Assembly (NCBI RefSeq): GCF_000722875.1
Contig: NZ_JFHR01000024.1
Coordinates: 1-64,000 of the forward strand
Direction of reading: 5' to 3'
Length of the DNA stretch: 64,000 nucleotides
From: Sphingobium chlorophenolicum
GTDB lineage: Bacteria > Pseudomonadota > Alphaproteobacteria > Sphingomonadales > Sphingomonadaceae
Below the pieces are notes generated by a model, which searched no databases, was not told the origin of the DNA, and worked only from the letters and a program-made list of their open reading frames with translations. Below are positions 1-8,918 of this stretch, piece after piece; position 1 is the stretch's first letter, and each line of letters opens with the position of its first letter. A program made the position numbers and the translations under genes.

Positions 1-176
1 CGCCAAAACGGGGGTAGGGGGAAAGAGCGAACCTCTCCAATTCCTCCCCCACGAAAAGAGGGGGGGGGGGCCCGCCGCTGAAAGCGGTGGTGGAGGGGAA
101 TTTCGGCGGTTGCGCCTCTTCCCCTCCACCCCGCTTCGCGCGGTCCCCCTCCCCACGCTGCGCGCAGGGAGGAATT
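1..176 (+). repeat. MITE-like element copy R1 (left end outside window)
   Basis: This stretch contains the core of a repeat seen seven more times in the window: a CCTCCCC-type left arm, a GGTGGAGGGGAA / TTCCCCTCCACC inverted pair, and a GGTCCCCCTCCCC arm ending in GGGAGGAATT. The central G-tract has expanded to about a dozen G. The left terminus is not visible and no right terminal inverted repeat follows, so this copy is cut by the window edge or truncated. Confidence 0.75.
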
Positions 177-502
177 AATGGCAGCTATTAGCCATTTCCA
201 AACCCCAATAGGTAGCCCAACGGCCACACCCTCCCGAAGAACCATCCTATTCCCCCAACAGCCGTCCATTTCCCCTGTCCTATTCCCCGCCCATTGCTCA
301 TCCCTCTTCGAAATGCCCCCCTACGGCACCCCCTCGCACACGCGCGCTCAGGCACGCGCGCGCATACACTGTGAACTTCGACCCAAAACGCCCATAAAAC
401 CGCGCAATCCACTTCCCCCTTTCCCAAAGCCCCCGCCATTCACCACCAATTCAAACAGCCCGCCCTATGCATGGTGGATATGCATGATGAAGGAGAAGGG
501 CG
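177..502. other. gene-free stretch upstream of the lipoprotein pair
   Basis: No convincing gene lies here. The short open frames are C-rich and have no domain-like sequence. There is an alternating CG-rich tract around 336-366. The Shine-Dalgarno for the next gene (AAGGAGAAGG, about 490-500) marks the end of the stretch. A promoter is expected here, but I cannot name one with confidence. Confidence 0.4.
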
Positions 503-1093
503 ATGGCCTGGACCGGACAGAGTTTCCTCGCCGCGATCGGCCTAGCCGGTGCGCTGGCCTTGGGCGGGTGCGGCTATGACGACGGCTATTATGGCGGCGT
601 CAGCGTCGGCACCGGCTATTATGGCGGCGGCTATTATGACGATGGCTGGGGGCGGGGCTATTACCGGCCGGGCTATTATAGCGGCTGGTATGACGGTTAT
701 TATTACCCCGGCAGCGGCTATTATGTTTACAATCGCAGCGGCCACCGCCAACGCTGGAACGAAGGCCAGCGCCGCTATTGGGAGGGCCGCCGCGAAGCCC
801 GCCGGGACGATGGCAGGCGCAGCGACTGGAACAATGGCGCGCCGCGCCAAAGCTGGCGGGAACGGTCCGGCGGCGATGGCAATCGGTGGAACGGAAATTG
901 GCGGAACGCCCGTCAGGGCAATCCCGCCGCGGGCGCCCCGGCGCCCCAGCCAGGAAGAGGGCAAGGGGATATGACGACGCCACGGACCGAACGAAATTGG
1001 GGCAACGCGCCCAGAGTGCGTTCCGATAATGGCGCGCGTTCCGACGGTGGCAGCCGGTCGCGTCGCGACGGCTGGCGGAGCCGGCGCGACTGA
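503..1093 (+). CDS. Gly/Tyr-rich putative lipoprotein
   Basis: This is a 196-residue protein with a lipoprotein signal: a hydrophobic stretch at residues 8-20 and a lipobox ending in Cys23 (LGGC). Lipidation and anchoring in the outer or inner membrane are inferred from that. Residues 24-75 are dominated by Tyr and Gly (repeated YYGG-like blocks), and the C-terminal half is rich in Arg, Asn, Trp and Gly, so the protein is low-complexity and probably surface-facing. The ATG is preceded by AAGGAGAAGG. Its stop overlaps the start of the next gene by one base, so the two are probably translated together. I do not recognise a functional family. Confidence 0.75.
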   Translation: MAWTGQSFLAAIGLAGALALGGCGYDDGYYGGVSVGTGYYGGGYYDDGWGRGYYRPGYYSGWYDGYYYPGSGYYVYNRSGHRQRWNEGQRRYWEGRREARRDDGRRSDWNNGAPRQSWRERSGGDGNRWNGNWRNARQGNPAAGAPAPQPGRGQGDMTTPRTERNWGNAPRVRSDNGARSDGGSRSRRDGWRSRRD

Positions 1094-1761
1094 TGCGGAT
1101 TCGGCATAGCGCGGTCATTTCCCTGCTCCTCCTCGCGGCCTGCGACGGCCGGGAGGAGAGCGCGATCGACAATCTGGCCAATGGCGCGAACGCCGCGCAG
1201 GTCGAAAATAACGTCCGGGCCGAAGCGCAGGCGGCGCTGGAGCCGCTCAACCCGCCCGCGCCCGGCACGCCCGGCGGCCTGCCCATCGATCCGAAACCGG
1301 TGGCGGAGGAAGAGTCCATCGACCCCAAGGGCGCGCAGGGCGCCGCCCAGGTGGTGCAGGGCTATTACGGCCTGCTGGAGGAAAAGCGCTACGACGACGC
1401 GCAGGATCTGTGGAACGACAACAGCGCCATCGGCGCCGAGGATGACGTCCGCTTCGCCGCCCGCTTCCGCAATTTCAGCGAAGTGCACGCCCATGTCGGC
1501 GCACCGGGAGAGATGGAGGGCGCGGCGGGATCGCTGTTCGTGACCGTGCCGGTGCAGGTCTATGGGCGGCTCGCCGCCAATGGCAAGCCCTGGTATCGGC
1601 TGCGCCAGGTGACGCTGCGCCGGGTCAACGACGTGCCCGGTTCCAGCGAGGCGGACCGCCGCTGGCATATAGAGAGCATCGGTCCCTATACGCCGCCCAC
1701 CGAAGAAGCGGCGGAGACGGGCAATGCCATCTCCGCCACCGACGGGCTGCTTAAGAAATAG
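1093..1761 (+). CDS. putative lipoprotein, unknown function
   Basis: This 222-residue protein starts with an Arg-rich n-region, a hydrophobic helix and a lipobox ending at Cys17 (LLAAC), so it is predicted to be a lipoprotein. The mature part is Ala/Asn-rich to about residue 80 and then looks globular, with no motif I recognise. The start ATG overlaps the previous stop (TGATG), which suggests a two-gene operon. Its 3' end overlaps the 3' end of the convergent cyclophilin gene by 11 bp. Confidence 0.75.
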   Translation: MRIRHSAVISLLLLAACDGREESAIDNLANGANAAQVENNVRAEAQAALEPLNPPAPGTPGGLPIDPKPVAEEESIDPKGAQGAAQVVQGYYGLLEEKRYDDAQDLWNDNSAIGAEDDVRFAARFRNFSEVHAHVGAPGEMEGAAGSLFVTVPVQVYGRLAANGKPWYRLRQVTLRRVNDVPGSSEADRRWHIESIGPYTPPTEEAAETGNAISATDGLLKK

Positions 1762-2203
1762 TCGCCTTCACGATCTTGCCGGGGGTCTTGGGCGGTTCGC
1801 CCTTGGGCAGGGCGTCGACATGTTCCATGCCTGACGTGACTTCGCCCCAGACGGTGTACTGGCCGTCCAGGAAGGTGGCGTCGTCGAAGCAGATGAAGAA
1901 CTGGCTGTTGGCGCTGTTCGGGTTCATGGCGCGGGCCATGGAGCAGACGCCCCGGACATGCGGTTCGCGGCTGAATTCGGCCTTCAGGTCGGGCAGCTTC
2001 GACCCGCCCATGCCGGTGCCGGTCGGGTCGCCGCCCTGCGCCATGAAGCCGGGGATGACGCGGTGGAACACGACGCCGTCGTAGAAGCCGTCCTTGGCAA
2101 GCTGGGTGATGCGCTCGACATGGCCGGGGGCGAGGTCCGGGCGCAGCTTGATGACGACGTCGCCGCCGCTGTCGAGGGAAAGGGTCAGGGTGTCGTCGGC
2201 CAT
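1751..2203 (-). CDS. cyclophilin-type peptidyl-prolyl cis-trans isomerase
   Basis: This 150-residue cyclophilin catalyses cis-trans isomerisation of proline peptide bonds. The signature FHRVIPGFMAQGGD spans residues 46-59 and carries the catalytic Arg and Phe, and the NSANSQFFI block follows. There is no signal peptide, so it should act in the cytoplasm like PpiB. The ATG at 2203 was chosen because GAGAGGA lies just upstream and the reading starts at the usual family position. A longer frame upstream lacks cyclophilin-like sequence. It is convergent with the preceding lipoprotein gene and overlaps it by 11 bp. Confidence 0.93.
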   Translation of the reverse strand: MADDTLTLSLDSGGDVVIKLRPDLAPGHVERITQLAKDGFYDGVVFHRVIPGFMAQGGDPTGTGMGGSKLPDLKAEFSREPHVRGVCSMARAMNPNSANSQFFICFDDATFLDGQYTVWGEVTSGMEHVDALPKGEPPKTPGKIVKATIS

Positions 2204-2349
2204 GAAAAATCCTCTCTTGGGGGAAAAACGCGGATGACCGTCCATATAGAGGGTTGGGACGGGGATGGAAGCGTCTTGGGGCATTGCAATTATGACGGGC
2301 ATCGGCAAAAGCGGGCAGATGCTACAGGAACCGGACAGTAGGGGACGCG

Positions 2350-3777
2350 ATGAGCGAACGAGCCGATACGGCCGAACCCCGGCCGGACGAATTGGGCGAT
2401 ATCGCCGCTGAACAGGCCGAATCCCGCCATGACGAGGACGACCGGCTGAAGGGGCAATTCGTCTCCGCCGTGCTGGACGCGGTGGAGGCGGACGACCGCG
2501 ACCGGGCGCGCGAACTGGTCTCGCCGCTGCACCCTGCCGACATTGCCGACCTTCTGGAACTCACCCCGTCCGAACGGCGCGGCGAGGTGGCGGCCGCGCT
2601 CGGCGATCTGGTCGGCGCGGAGGTTCTTTCCGAACTCAACGACTATGTCCGCGACGACCTGCTCGACGCGCTGCTGCCCGAACAGGTGGCGGAATTCGCC
2701 GCCGAACTGGACACCGACGACGCCGTCGCCATCATCGAGGATATGGAGGAGGCCGACCAGCAGGCCGTCCTCGACGCGATGGAGCCGGAAGACCGCGCCG
2801 CCATCGAAAGCGCGCTCTCCTACCCTGAGGAATCCGCCGGCCGCCTGATGCAGCGCGATCTGGTCGCTGTGCCGGAACATATGACCGTCGGGCAGGTGAT
2901 CGACTATCTGCGCGACAACCGCGATCTGACGACGGATTTCTGGGAAATCTTCGTCGTCGACGAAGCGCACAAGCCGATCGGCACCTGCCAGCTAAGCTGG
3001 GTGCTGACCTGCCCGCGCAGCGTCGCCATGGCGGACCTGATGAAGCGCGAACAGACGCTGATCCCGGTCGACATGGATCAGGAAGAGGTCGCGCTGCGCT
3101 TCCAGAAATATGCGCTGATCTCCGCCGCGGTGGTCGACGGCAGCGGACGGCTGGTCGGCATGATCACGGTCGACGACATCGTCCACATCATCTCCGAGGA
3201 AGCGGGCGAGGACATACTCCGCCTGTCCGGCGCGGGCGAGGGCGATATCAACCAGCCGATCCTGGAAACGGTGCGCACGCGCCTCCAGTGGCTGGTGGTC
3301 AATCTGGGCACGGCGATCCTGGCGGCGTCGGTGGTCGGGCTGTTCCAGGCGACCATCTCCAAATATGTGGTGCTGGCCGTTCTGATGCCCATCGTGTCGG
3401 GCATGGGCGGCAATGCGGGGACGCAGACCATGGCGGTCGCCGTGCGCGCGCTCGCCACCAACCAGCTCACCAGTTCGAACACCATCCGCCAGATCGTCCG
3501 CGAATTCCGCATCGCCAGCGCCAACGGCACGGCGCTGGGCATATTGATCGGCGTCGCGGTGGGGCTGATCTACGGCAATCACGACCTGGGCATCGTCATC
3601 GCGCTCGCCATGCTGATCAACAATCTGGTCGCCGGGCTGGCGGGCATATTGGTGCCGGTGACGCTGGACCGGCTGAATGTCGACCCCGCCGTCTCCTCCG
3701 CCGTGTTCGTCACGACGATGACCGATGTGATGGGTTTCTTCTCCTTCCTCGGCCTCGCCACGGTATGGGGCCTGTAA
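2350..3777 (+). CDS. mgtE: magnesium transporter MgtE
   Basis: This is a 475-residue Mg2+ channel/transporter of the inner membrane. It has the family layout: an acidic cytosolic N domain of helical repeats (about 40-145), two CBS domains (about 150-280) that sense cytosolic Mg2+, and five membrane helices from about residue 315. The pore region shows the GMGGNAGTQ motif and a late TTMTDVMGF segment with the conserved pore Asp. Length is typical. It stands alone, divergent from the cyclophilin gene across about 145 bp. I see no upstream Mg2+ riboswitch. Confidence 0.95.
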   Translation: MSERADTAEPRPDELGDIAAEQAESRHDEDDRLKGQFVSAVLDAVEADDRDRARELVSPLHPADIADLLELTPSERRGEVAAALGDLVGAEVLSELNDYVRDDLLDALLPEQVAEFAAELDTDDAVAIIEDMEEADQQAVLDAMEPEDRAAIESALSYPEESAGRLMQRDLVAVPEHMTVGQVIDYLRDNRDLTTDFWEIFVVDEAHKPIGTCQLSWVLTCPRSVAMADLMKREQTLIPVDMDQEEVALRFQKYALISAAVVDGSGRLVGMITVDDIVHIISEEAGEDILRLSGAGEGDINQPILETVRTRLQWLVVNLGTAILAASVVGLFQATISKYVVLAVLMPIVSGMGGNAGTQTMAVAVRALATNQLTSSNTIRQIVREFRIASANGTALGILIGVAVGLIYGNHDLGIVIALAMLINNLVAGLAGILVPVTLDRLNVDPAVSSAVFVTTMTDVMGFFSFLGLATVWGL

Positions 3778-3817
3778 CGGGGTTTGTAATCCGACGGTCA
3801 GCGCCCATCTTCAAACC

Positions 3818-4216
3818 ATGCCTCTCCATCTCACCAAGATCGCTTTCCGAAGCGAAAGCCCCGCCACCCTGCGGACCTGGCTGGAAGGCCATGCGGAGGA
3901 GGCGCGCCTCACCACCCGCTATCTGCCCAAGCGGATCGAGGAGCTGGCGGGCGGCTCGCTCTTCTGGATTCACGGGCATCAACTGGTGGGCCGCAGCCCG
4001 ATATTGGGCTTTCAGGAAACCGGTCAGGGCCGCTACTGGATCAGGCTGGAGCCTCGCCTGATCCCGGTCCGCGCCCTGCCCAAGCGAGCGCATCAGGGCT
4101 GGCGCTATCTGGAGGACAAGGACGCGCCGGCCGATCTGGGATCGGGGGAGGCCAATGATCTGGATGCGATGTCGCCCAAATTGCTGGGCGAATTGTCGCG
4201 GCTCGGGCTGCTTTAA
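3818..4216 (+). CDS. DUF1489 family protein
   Basis: This is a 132-residue soluble protein whose N-terminus (MPLHLTKIAFRSES) and overall pattern fit the alphaproteobacterial DUF1489 family. The biochemical function of that family is not known to me. The middle (about 40-100) is rich in hydrophobic and Arg residues with no catalytic motif I can name. It lies 40 bp after mgtE on the same strand, and its 3' end faces the 3' end of the udgX-like gene. Assignment is by recall of the family, not by search. Confidence 0.75.
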   Translation: MPLHLTKIAFRSESPATLRTWLEGHAEEARLTTRYLPKRIEELAGGSLFWIHGHQLVGRSPILGFQETGQGRYWIRLEPRLIPVRALPKRAHQGWRYLEDKDAPADLGSGEANDLDAMSPKLLGELSRLGLL

Positions 4217-4237
4217 CATCCGGTCGCGGCGCGCACC

Positions 4238-5635
4238 TTATATCAGCGCCTTCATCTGCTCTCCAATCTCCCGCAACTCCTCGACGAAGCGCTTCCTTTC
4301 CTCCGCTTTGCGCGCTTCATCGGGCACGCGCAGCAAATAGCTGGGATGCACCGTGATCCAGCCCTGAGCGCCGCCCTCCAACGCAATCGGCGCGCCGCGA
4401 ACCCGGCTGATCGTCACCGCCTTGCCCAGCAGCGCGCGTCCTGCGGTAGCCCCCAAGGCGACGATGATCCGGGGCCGGATCAACTCCAACTCCTGCGTCA
4501 GCCACCAACGGCAGGCCTGGATTTCCGGCGTCTCCGGCGTCTGATGAATGCGCCTTTTGCCGCGCCTCTCATGCTTGAAATGCTTCACCGCATTGGTGAC
4601 ATAGGCCTGGCGACGGTCGATCCCGGCTTCCTCCAACGCCCGGTCGAACAACTGCCCGGCAGGCCCGACAAAGGGCCGCCCCGCCAAATCCTCCTGATCG
4701 CCCGGCTGTTCGCCGATGAACATCAGCGGGGCGTCGACCGGCCCCTCCCCGAACACCGTCTGCGTCGCATCCCGGTATAGCGGGCAGCGGGTGCAGCCCA
4801 TCGCCTCCTCACGCAGCGCCTGCCAGGCGGGGGCGGCATTGCCGCGTCGGGCCGCAGGCCTGGCGGGGGTCGCGATCATGGCCGCCTCCCGCGCCTGCGC
4901 GCCCGCCACCAATTCCGGAATGAGGGTGGCTTCGGGCAGGTTGCGCCAATATTTGCGCGGCATTTCAGACAGCATGGCGCCAATCTTGAGCCGCGCCGGA
5001 TTGAATATTGCCGCATAATAGCCCTTCCAGATGTCCTCGACCGGGTCGTCCGCCGGCACGTCGCCGCGGGTCGCGCCCGGCCCCTCGGTCAACGTCTCTC
5101 CATCCCAATGGATGCCGATCTCCGGCGTCAGGATCGACCAGCGCATGGATGCGAAGCGGCGGACGAAGAAGCCCGCATTGGCCCGGACGATGTGATGCTC
5201 CGGTTCGAACCAGGCGATGAAGCGCGGCCCTTCCGCATCCGCCAGTTCCCGGAAGCGGACGAAGGCGCGCATCTTGTGCATGTCCCGCCGCACGGCCTTT
5301 GCCAGCCCTTCCACCCGGCGGACCAACGGATCGGCGCGGTCCTCCAGGCTGGCCGGGCGCTCCCGCAACTGCATGAGCAGCGTGTAGAGCAGGGCAAAGC
5401 GTTGCGGGTCGCGATGCAGGATCGCTCTTTCCGCCAGTTCGACAAAGGCGCGTGGGACGGAAAAGCGGGCGTCGTCCGCAGTCGGCGGCGGTGCCCCAGC
5501 GGCGAAAAGATCGCCAGCCTCCGCATCCCCCTGCCAAACGATGTCGGCCGGAGCAATTCCCGCCAGCGCGAAGGCGCGGGCGGCGCGGCGCCATCCATCG
5601 AAATCGTCCGGGCCGTTCAGCCGAACGCGATACAT
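4238..5635 (-). CDS. udgX: DUF4130 - UdgX fusion (uracil-DNA binding/crosslinking protein)
   Basis: This is a 465-residue two-domain protein. Residues 1-240 match the DUF4130 type often linked to radical SAM repair proteins. Residues 270-465 form a uracil-DNA glycosylase-like domain with CTRC (281-284), GEQPGDQED (308-316) and the diagnostic KRRIH loop (360-364). In UdgX proteins this loop carries the His that bonds covalently to the abasic site. HPSYLLR near the end is the usual late glycosylase motif. Cys281, 284 and 375 could bind Fe-S, but I could not place a fourth ligand. It lies 6 bp after the hemerythrin gene, so the two are probably cotranscribed. Confidence 0.9.
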   Translation of the reverse strand: MYRVRLNGPDDFDGWRRAARAFALAGIAPADIVWQGDAEAGDLFAAGAPPPTADDARFSVPRAFVELAERAILHRDPQRFALLYTLLMQLRERPASLEDRADPLVRRVEGLAKAVRRDMHKMRAFVRFRELADAEGPRFIAWFEPEHHIVRANAGFFVRRFASMRWSILTPEIGIHWDGETLTEGPGATRGDVPADDPVEDIWKGYYAAIFNPARLKIGAMLSEMPRKYWRNLPEATLIPELVAGAQAREAAMIATPARPAARRGNAAPAWQALREEAMGCTRCPLYRDATQTVFGEGPVDAPLMFIGEQPGDQEDLAGRPFVGPAGQLFDRALEEAGIDRRQAYVTNAVKHFKHERRGKRRIHQTPETPEIQACRWWLTQELELIRPRIIVALGATAGRALLGKAVTISRVRGAPIALEGGAQGWITVHPSYLLRVPDEARKAEERKRFVEELREIGEQMKALI

Positions 5636-5641
5636 GGCATG

Positions 5642-6112
5642 TCAATCGCCCGCATCGGCTTCCGCACGCTGGATTTCCGCCGGTTTGCGCTGGGCGAACA
5701 GGGCCGCCAGCTTATGCTCCTCCTCAGCCGTCAGTTCCCTCGCCGCGTCGGGAAACATCTCTTCCTCTTCCTCATCGATATGATGGAGGTAGCGCTTCTT
5801 GAGCTGGGCGAAGACGCCGTTCCATTCCTCGCCGTTGAAGGGGAGTTTCTCCAGTTCCTCCAGATAATCGTCGATTTCCTTATGTTCGGAAACGCTGTGC
5901 TGGGCGTCCTCGCGCAGGTCGGGGCGCGCCAGCATGGTGGCGTAGAGCGTCTCCTCTTCCGCCGCGGCATGCGCCGTCACCTCGACCTTGAACTGTTCGA
6001 ACAGCTTTTCCAGCCGGTCGGGCTGGTCCTTCGCATCGGCCATCTTCTCGAAAAGCTGGCGATGCGCGTCGTGATCCTGTTTCAGTCGGTCGAAAATGCT
6101 GGTGTCGGCCAT
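5642..6112 (-). CDS. hemerythrin HHE domain protein
   Basis: This is a 156-residue all-helical protein with a hemerythrin-like set of His and acidic residues: DHDAHRQ near residue 11, HAAAEEE, HKEID and YLHHIDEEEEE. Such proteins bind a non-haem di-iron centre and O2 or NO. The start at 6112 begins MADTSIFDRL, the normal family start, and codons upstream in frame do not resemble the family. It sits between a radical SAM gene and the udgX gene, so a role protecting Fe-S enzymes or delivering iron is possible but only inferred. Confidence 0.88.
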   Translation of the reverse strand: MADTSIFDRLKQDHDAHRQLFEKMADAKDQPDRLEKLFEQFKVEVTAHAAAEEETLYATMLARPDLREDAQHSVSEHKEIDDYLEELEKLPFNGEEWNGVFAQLKKRYLHHIDEEEEEMFPDAARELTAEEEHKLAALFAQRKPAEIQRAEADAGD

Positions 6113-6164
6113 GAACTTGCTCCTTCTCGTCAGGAAGGAACAACGACGGATCGCCGCTTTGGGT

Positions 6165-6461
6165 TCAGCCGAAGATGGCGCGGAAGATGATCGAGACCGG
6201 AATCCAGAGCAGCCCGCCAATGATGCTGGCGGACCAGAGCTGCATCAGGTCGCGGCGGAACCGCAACGCCAGGCCTTGCGACGACAGGCCGCTGCGGTCG
6301 AGCATTTCCCAGCGCTGTTCCAGCCCCCGCGCCGCGACGGCGAAGCCGCCGATCGCGATGATGATGCCCAGATGCAGCAGCAGCGATCCGCCCATCTTGG
6401 CGACGATGAAGATCTGAAGCAGGCAGAAAATGACCAGCGCGGTAGCCAGATGGGTACTCAT
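6165..6461 (-). CDS. small two- to three-helix membrane protein
   Basis: This is a 98-residue protein with hydrophobic segments at about 6-20, 24-42 and 77-97, separated by a basic, Trp-containing loop. No family is recognised. The ATG at 6461 was chosen because sequence upstream in frame is not membrane-like, though the Shine-Dalgarno is weak. It lies between the radical SAM and hemerythrin genes on the same strand, with about 130 bp before it and 52 bp after. It could be a subunit of that cluster or a bystander. Confidence 0.65.
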   Translation of the reverse strand: MSTHLATALVIFCLLQIFIVAKMGGSLLLHLGIIIAIGGFAVAARGLEQRWEMLDRSGLSSQGLALRFRRDLMQLWSASIIGGLLWIPVSIIFRAIFG

Positions 6462-6590
6462 CCGTCGGGCATATCCCGTCCGGTGCGTTACGCCATCGTT
6501 CCACTGCGTCGCCAAAAAACCATCCCTTTCCTTGCGCCGGACAAGGAAAACATGAACCGCGGGTCCGATCAACGGCAAAATGGACGCGGC

Positions 6591-7841
6591 TCACCGAAAA
6601 AGCTCATATTGCGCGTCGGCTGGCGGAAGCTGCGGGCGCAGGTCGATCCGATCGGCCAACTGAACCGGCCGCCAGTCGGCCGCGATCAGAAAGGGGCGCA
6701 GTTTCGCGATGCTTTGCGTCAGCCGCGCGACATCGTCCAGACCGAGCCGCCGGTGGCGGCGGCTCACGATGATCCGGTCCACCGCCTTGACGCCCAGTCC
6801 CGGCACCCGCAGCAGCGCTTCGCGCGGGGCGCGGTTGACATCGACGGGAAAGGCTTCGCGATGCCGCAGCGCCCAGGCCAGCTTGGGATCGATGTCGAGC
6901 GGCAGGCAGCCGGTCTGCGGATCGGTGGCGCTCTCCAGCTCGACCGCCGAATAGCCGTAGAAACGCATCATCCAGTCGGACTGGTAGAGCCGATGTTCAC
7001 GCATCAGCGGTGGTCGCTTCAGCGGCAATATGCTGCTGGGCGAGGGGATGGGGGAAAAGGCGCTGTAATAGACCCGGCGCAGTTTGTGACGGCTGTAGAG
7101 CGAACTTGCCCGCCGGATGATGGCGCAGTCATCGGCCTGATCGGCGCCGACGATCATCTGCGTCGACTGGCCGGCGGGGGCGAAGCGGGGCGCGTGGGCG
7201 TAGCGGCGGCTGGCGTCCGATCCATCCTCGATAGCGCTGCGCATCCCGGCCATGGCGGTTTCGATCTGCCGCCTGTTCTTTTCGGGGGCCAAAGTCCGCA
7301 GCCCCTGTTCGGTCGGCAGTTCGACATTGATCGACAGCCGGTCGGCATACAGCCCTGCCTGATGCGCCAGTTCGGGATCGGCGTCGGGAATCGTCTTCAG
7401 GTGGATATAGCCGCGAAAATCATGCTCCTCCCGCAGGCTGCGCGCGACCTCGACCATCTGCTCCATCGTATAGTCGGAGGAACGGATGATGCCCGACGAC
7501 AGGAACAATCCCTCGATATAGTTGCGGCGGTAGAAGCTGATCGTCAGGTCGACCACCTCCCGCGCCGTGAAGCGGGCGCGCCGCACGTCGCTCGACCGGC
7601 GGTTGATGCAATAATGACAGTCGAAGATGCAGCTATTGGTGAGCAGAATCTTCAACAGCGAAATGCAGCGGCCGTCGGGCGCATAGGCATGGCAGATGCC
7701 CATGCCCTCGGTCGAACCGATGCCGCCCTTCCGCCCTGACGCGCTGTCGCGCTTCGCCGTGCCTGACGAAGCACAGGACGCATCATATTTCGCTGCATCG
7801 GCAAGGATTTCGAGTTTCTGACAAGTGGTGAGCGCAGCCAT
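6591..7841 (-). CDS. putative DNA modification/repair radical SAM protein
   Basis: This is a 416-residue radical SAM enzyme. The 4Fe-4S motif CxxxCxxC is at Cys71, 75 and 78, followed by a TIM-barrel-like region. Near residue 350 a helix-hairpin-helix (VPGLGVKAVDRI) suggests DNA binding. The architecture matches the radical SAM family that is co-encoded with DUF4130 proteins (TIGR03916 with TIGR03915, from memory). The partner is the udgX fusion two genes downstream. A conserved Cys-rich N-terminus (GICHAYAPDGRC) may hold a second metal site. The start is 56 bp from the left end of a MITE-like element, so promoter sequence may lie in that element. Confidence 0.88.
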   Translation of the reverse strand: MAALTTCQKLEILADAAKYDASCASSGTAKRDSASGRKGGIGSTEGMGICHAYAPDGRCISLLKILLTNSCIFDCHYCINRRSSDVRRARFTAREVVDLTISFYRRNYIEGLFLSSGIIRSSDYTMEQMVEVARSLREEHDFRGYIHLKTIPDADPELAHQAGLYADRLSINVELPTEQGLRTLAPEKNRRQIETAMAGMRSAIEDGSDASRRYAHAPRFAPAGQSTQMIVGADQADDCAIIRRASSLYSRHKLRRVYYSAFSPIPSPSSILPLKRPPLMREHRLYQSDWMMRFYGYSAVELESATDPQTGCLPLDIDPKLAWALRHREAFPVDVNRAPREALLRVPGLGVKAVDRIIVSRRHRRLGLDDVARLTQSIAKLRPFLIAADWRPVQLADRIDLRPQLPPADAQYELFR

Positions 7842-7897
7842 TTGTTCATGTTACGTTCCTGGGTTGCGCCTGTCCATAATCTCGATCAGTTTTTTCC

Positions 7898-8150
7898 TAG
7901 GCTGCGTGGACAAATTCAAAATTTGCCAAACGGAGGATTTGGGTGGAGAGCGAACCTCTCCTATTCCTCCCCATCGAAGATGGGGAGGGGGACCATGCGA
8001 AGCATGGTGGAGGGGAATGGGGCACGACCTGCGAATTTCCCCTCCACCATTCGCTTCGCGAACGGTCCCCCTCCCCACGCTTCGCGTAGGGAGGAATTGA
8101 TGTCCGCTCATGGCCATTTCCCGACATCCCGAATTTGTCCACGCGGCCTA
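7898..8150 (+). mobile_element. MITE-like element copy R2, full length, 253 bp
   Basis: The element starts TAGGCTGCGTGGACAAATTC and ends with the inverted form of the same 20-mer with one mismatch (8131-8150). Between the ends are nested palindromes: GGGGAGGGGGACC with GGTCCCCCTCCCC, and GGTGGAGGGGAA with TTCCCCTCCACC, each arm carrying a small GCGAAGC/GCTTCGC hairpin. It has no coding capacity, so any mobility would need a transposase supplied elsewhere. The last three bases are the stop codon (TAG on the minus strand) of the aldolase gene. Confidence 0.85.
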
Positions 8151-8918
8151 ATCCCGCCAGCTTGGATCTATGCGGTCAATCAGGCGGACCAACGCCTCGA
8201 AATCCGGCACGCCGGGGCCGGTCGGCAATTGCACGCCGCTCAGGTCGCGCTGGTGCACGGCGATGACCTCCGGCGGGATGTCCACCGGCGTCCCGGCCGC
8301 GCCGGTCGCCACCTGAATCTCGCAGGCGCGCTGGAGCAGCCATTGCGTCAGGAAGGCTTCCGGTAGGGACTTCGCCATGACCAGCGTGCCATGGTTGCGC
8401 AGCATCATGATGCGCCGATCGTCCAGATGGGCGATCAGCCGCTCTCCCTCTTCGGGACGGATCGTGACGCCCTCGAAGTCATGATAGGCGATTCGGCCGA
8501 TGAAGGCGGCGGCATAGAAATTGGTCGGCGTCAGCCCCTCCCGCGTGGCGCTGACGGCCATGCCCGCGGTGGTGTGGGTGTGGATGATGCAATGCGCGTC
8601 GGGCAGGTGGCGATGGAACAGGCTGTGCTGGGTGAAACCGGCGCGGTTGACCGGATAGGGGCTGCCGTCCAGCACATGGCCGTCAATGTCGATCTTGACC
8701 AGGTTGGACGCGGTCACTTCGCCGTAGAGCAGGCCGAAGGGATTGATCAGGAAGGCGTTCTCCTCATCCGGCACGCGCAGGGTGATATGGTTGTAGATCA
8801 GTTCCGACCAGCCCAGATGGTCGAAAATGCGGTAACAGGCGGCGAGTTGCTGGCGCGCTGCCCATTCCGCCGCCGACATGTCGGGACGTTTGCCGGTGGT
8901 CCTGGCGGCTGTTGCCAT
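8148..8918 (-). CDS. class II aldolase/adducin family protein
   Basis: This is a 256-residue class II aldolase-like protein. The zinc-binding histidines are visible as HTHTT (His113, His115) and LRNHGT (His176), within the usual fold that starts near residue 20 (AARQQLAACYRIFDHLGW). Substrate cannot be read from sequence. Relatives include sugar-phosphate aldolases and uncharacterised alphaproteobacterial proteins. A strong AAGGAGG precedes the ATG. The stop codon TAG is formed by the terminal base triplet of the adjoining MITE-like element, yet the protein has a normal length. Confidence 0.9.
   Translation of the reverse strand: MATAARTTGKRPDMSAAEWAARQQLAACYRIFDHLGWSELIYNHITLRVPDEENAFLINPFGLLYGEVTASNLVKIDIDGHVLDGSPYPVNRAGFTQHSLFHRHLPDAHCIIHTHTTAGMAVSATREGLTPTNFYAAAFIGRIAYHDFEGVTIRPEEGERLIAHLDDRRIMMLRNHGTLVMAKSLPEAFLTQWLLQRACEIQVATGAAGTPVDIPPEVIAVHQRDLSGVQLPTGPGVPDFEALVRLIDRIDPSWRD

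Noticed and set aside
178..579. 133-codon plus-strand frame near the left edge
   Set aside because: It is Pro/Ser/Thr-rich translation of C-rich intergenic DNA that overlaps the better supported lipoprotein gene in another frame.
2204..2349. Possible Mg2+ riboswitch before mgtE
   Set aside because: The gap to the cyclophilin gene is only 146 bp and I see no M-box-like paired structure.
6096..7739. 547-codon plus-strand frame opposite the radical SAM gene
   Set aside because: It has no start signal and no domain, while the minus strand has the CxxxCxxC enzyme of normal length.
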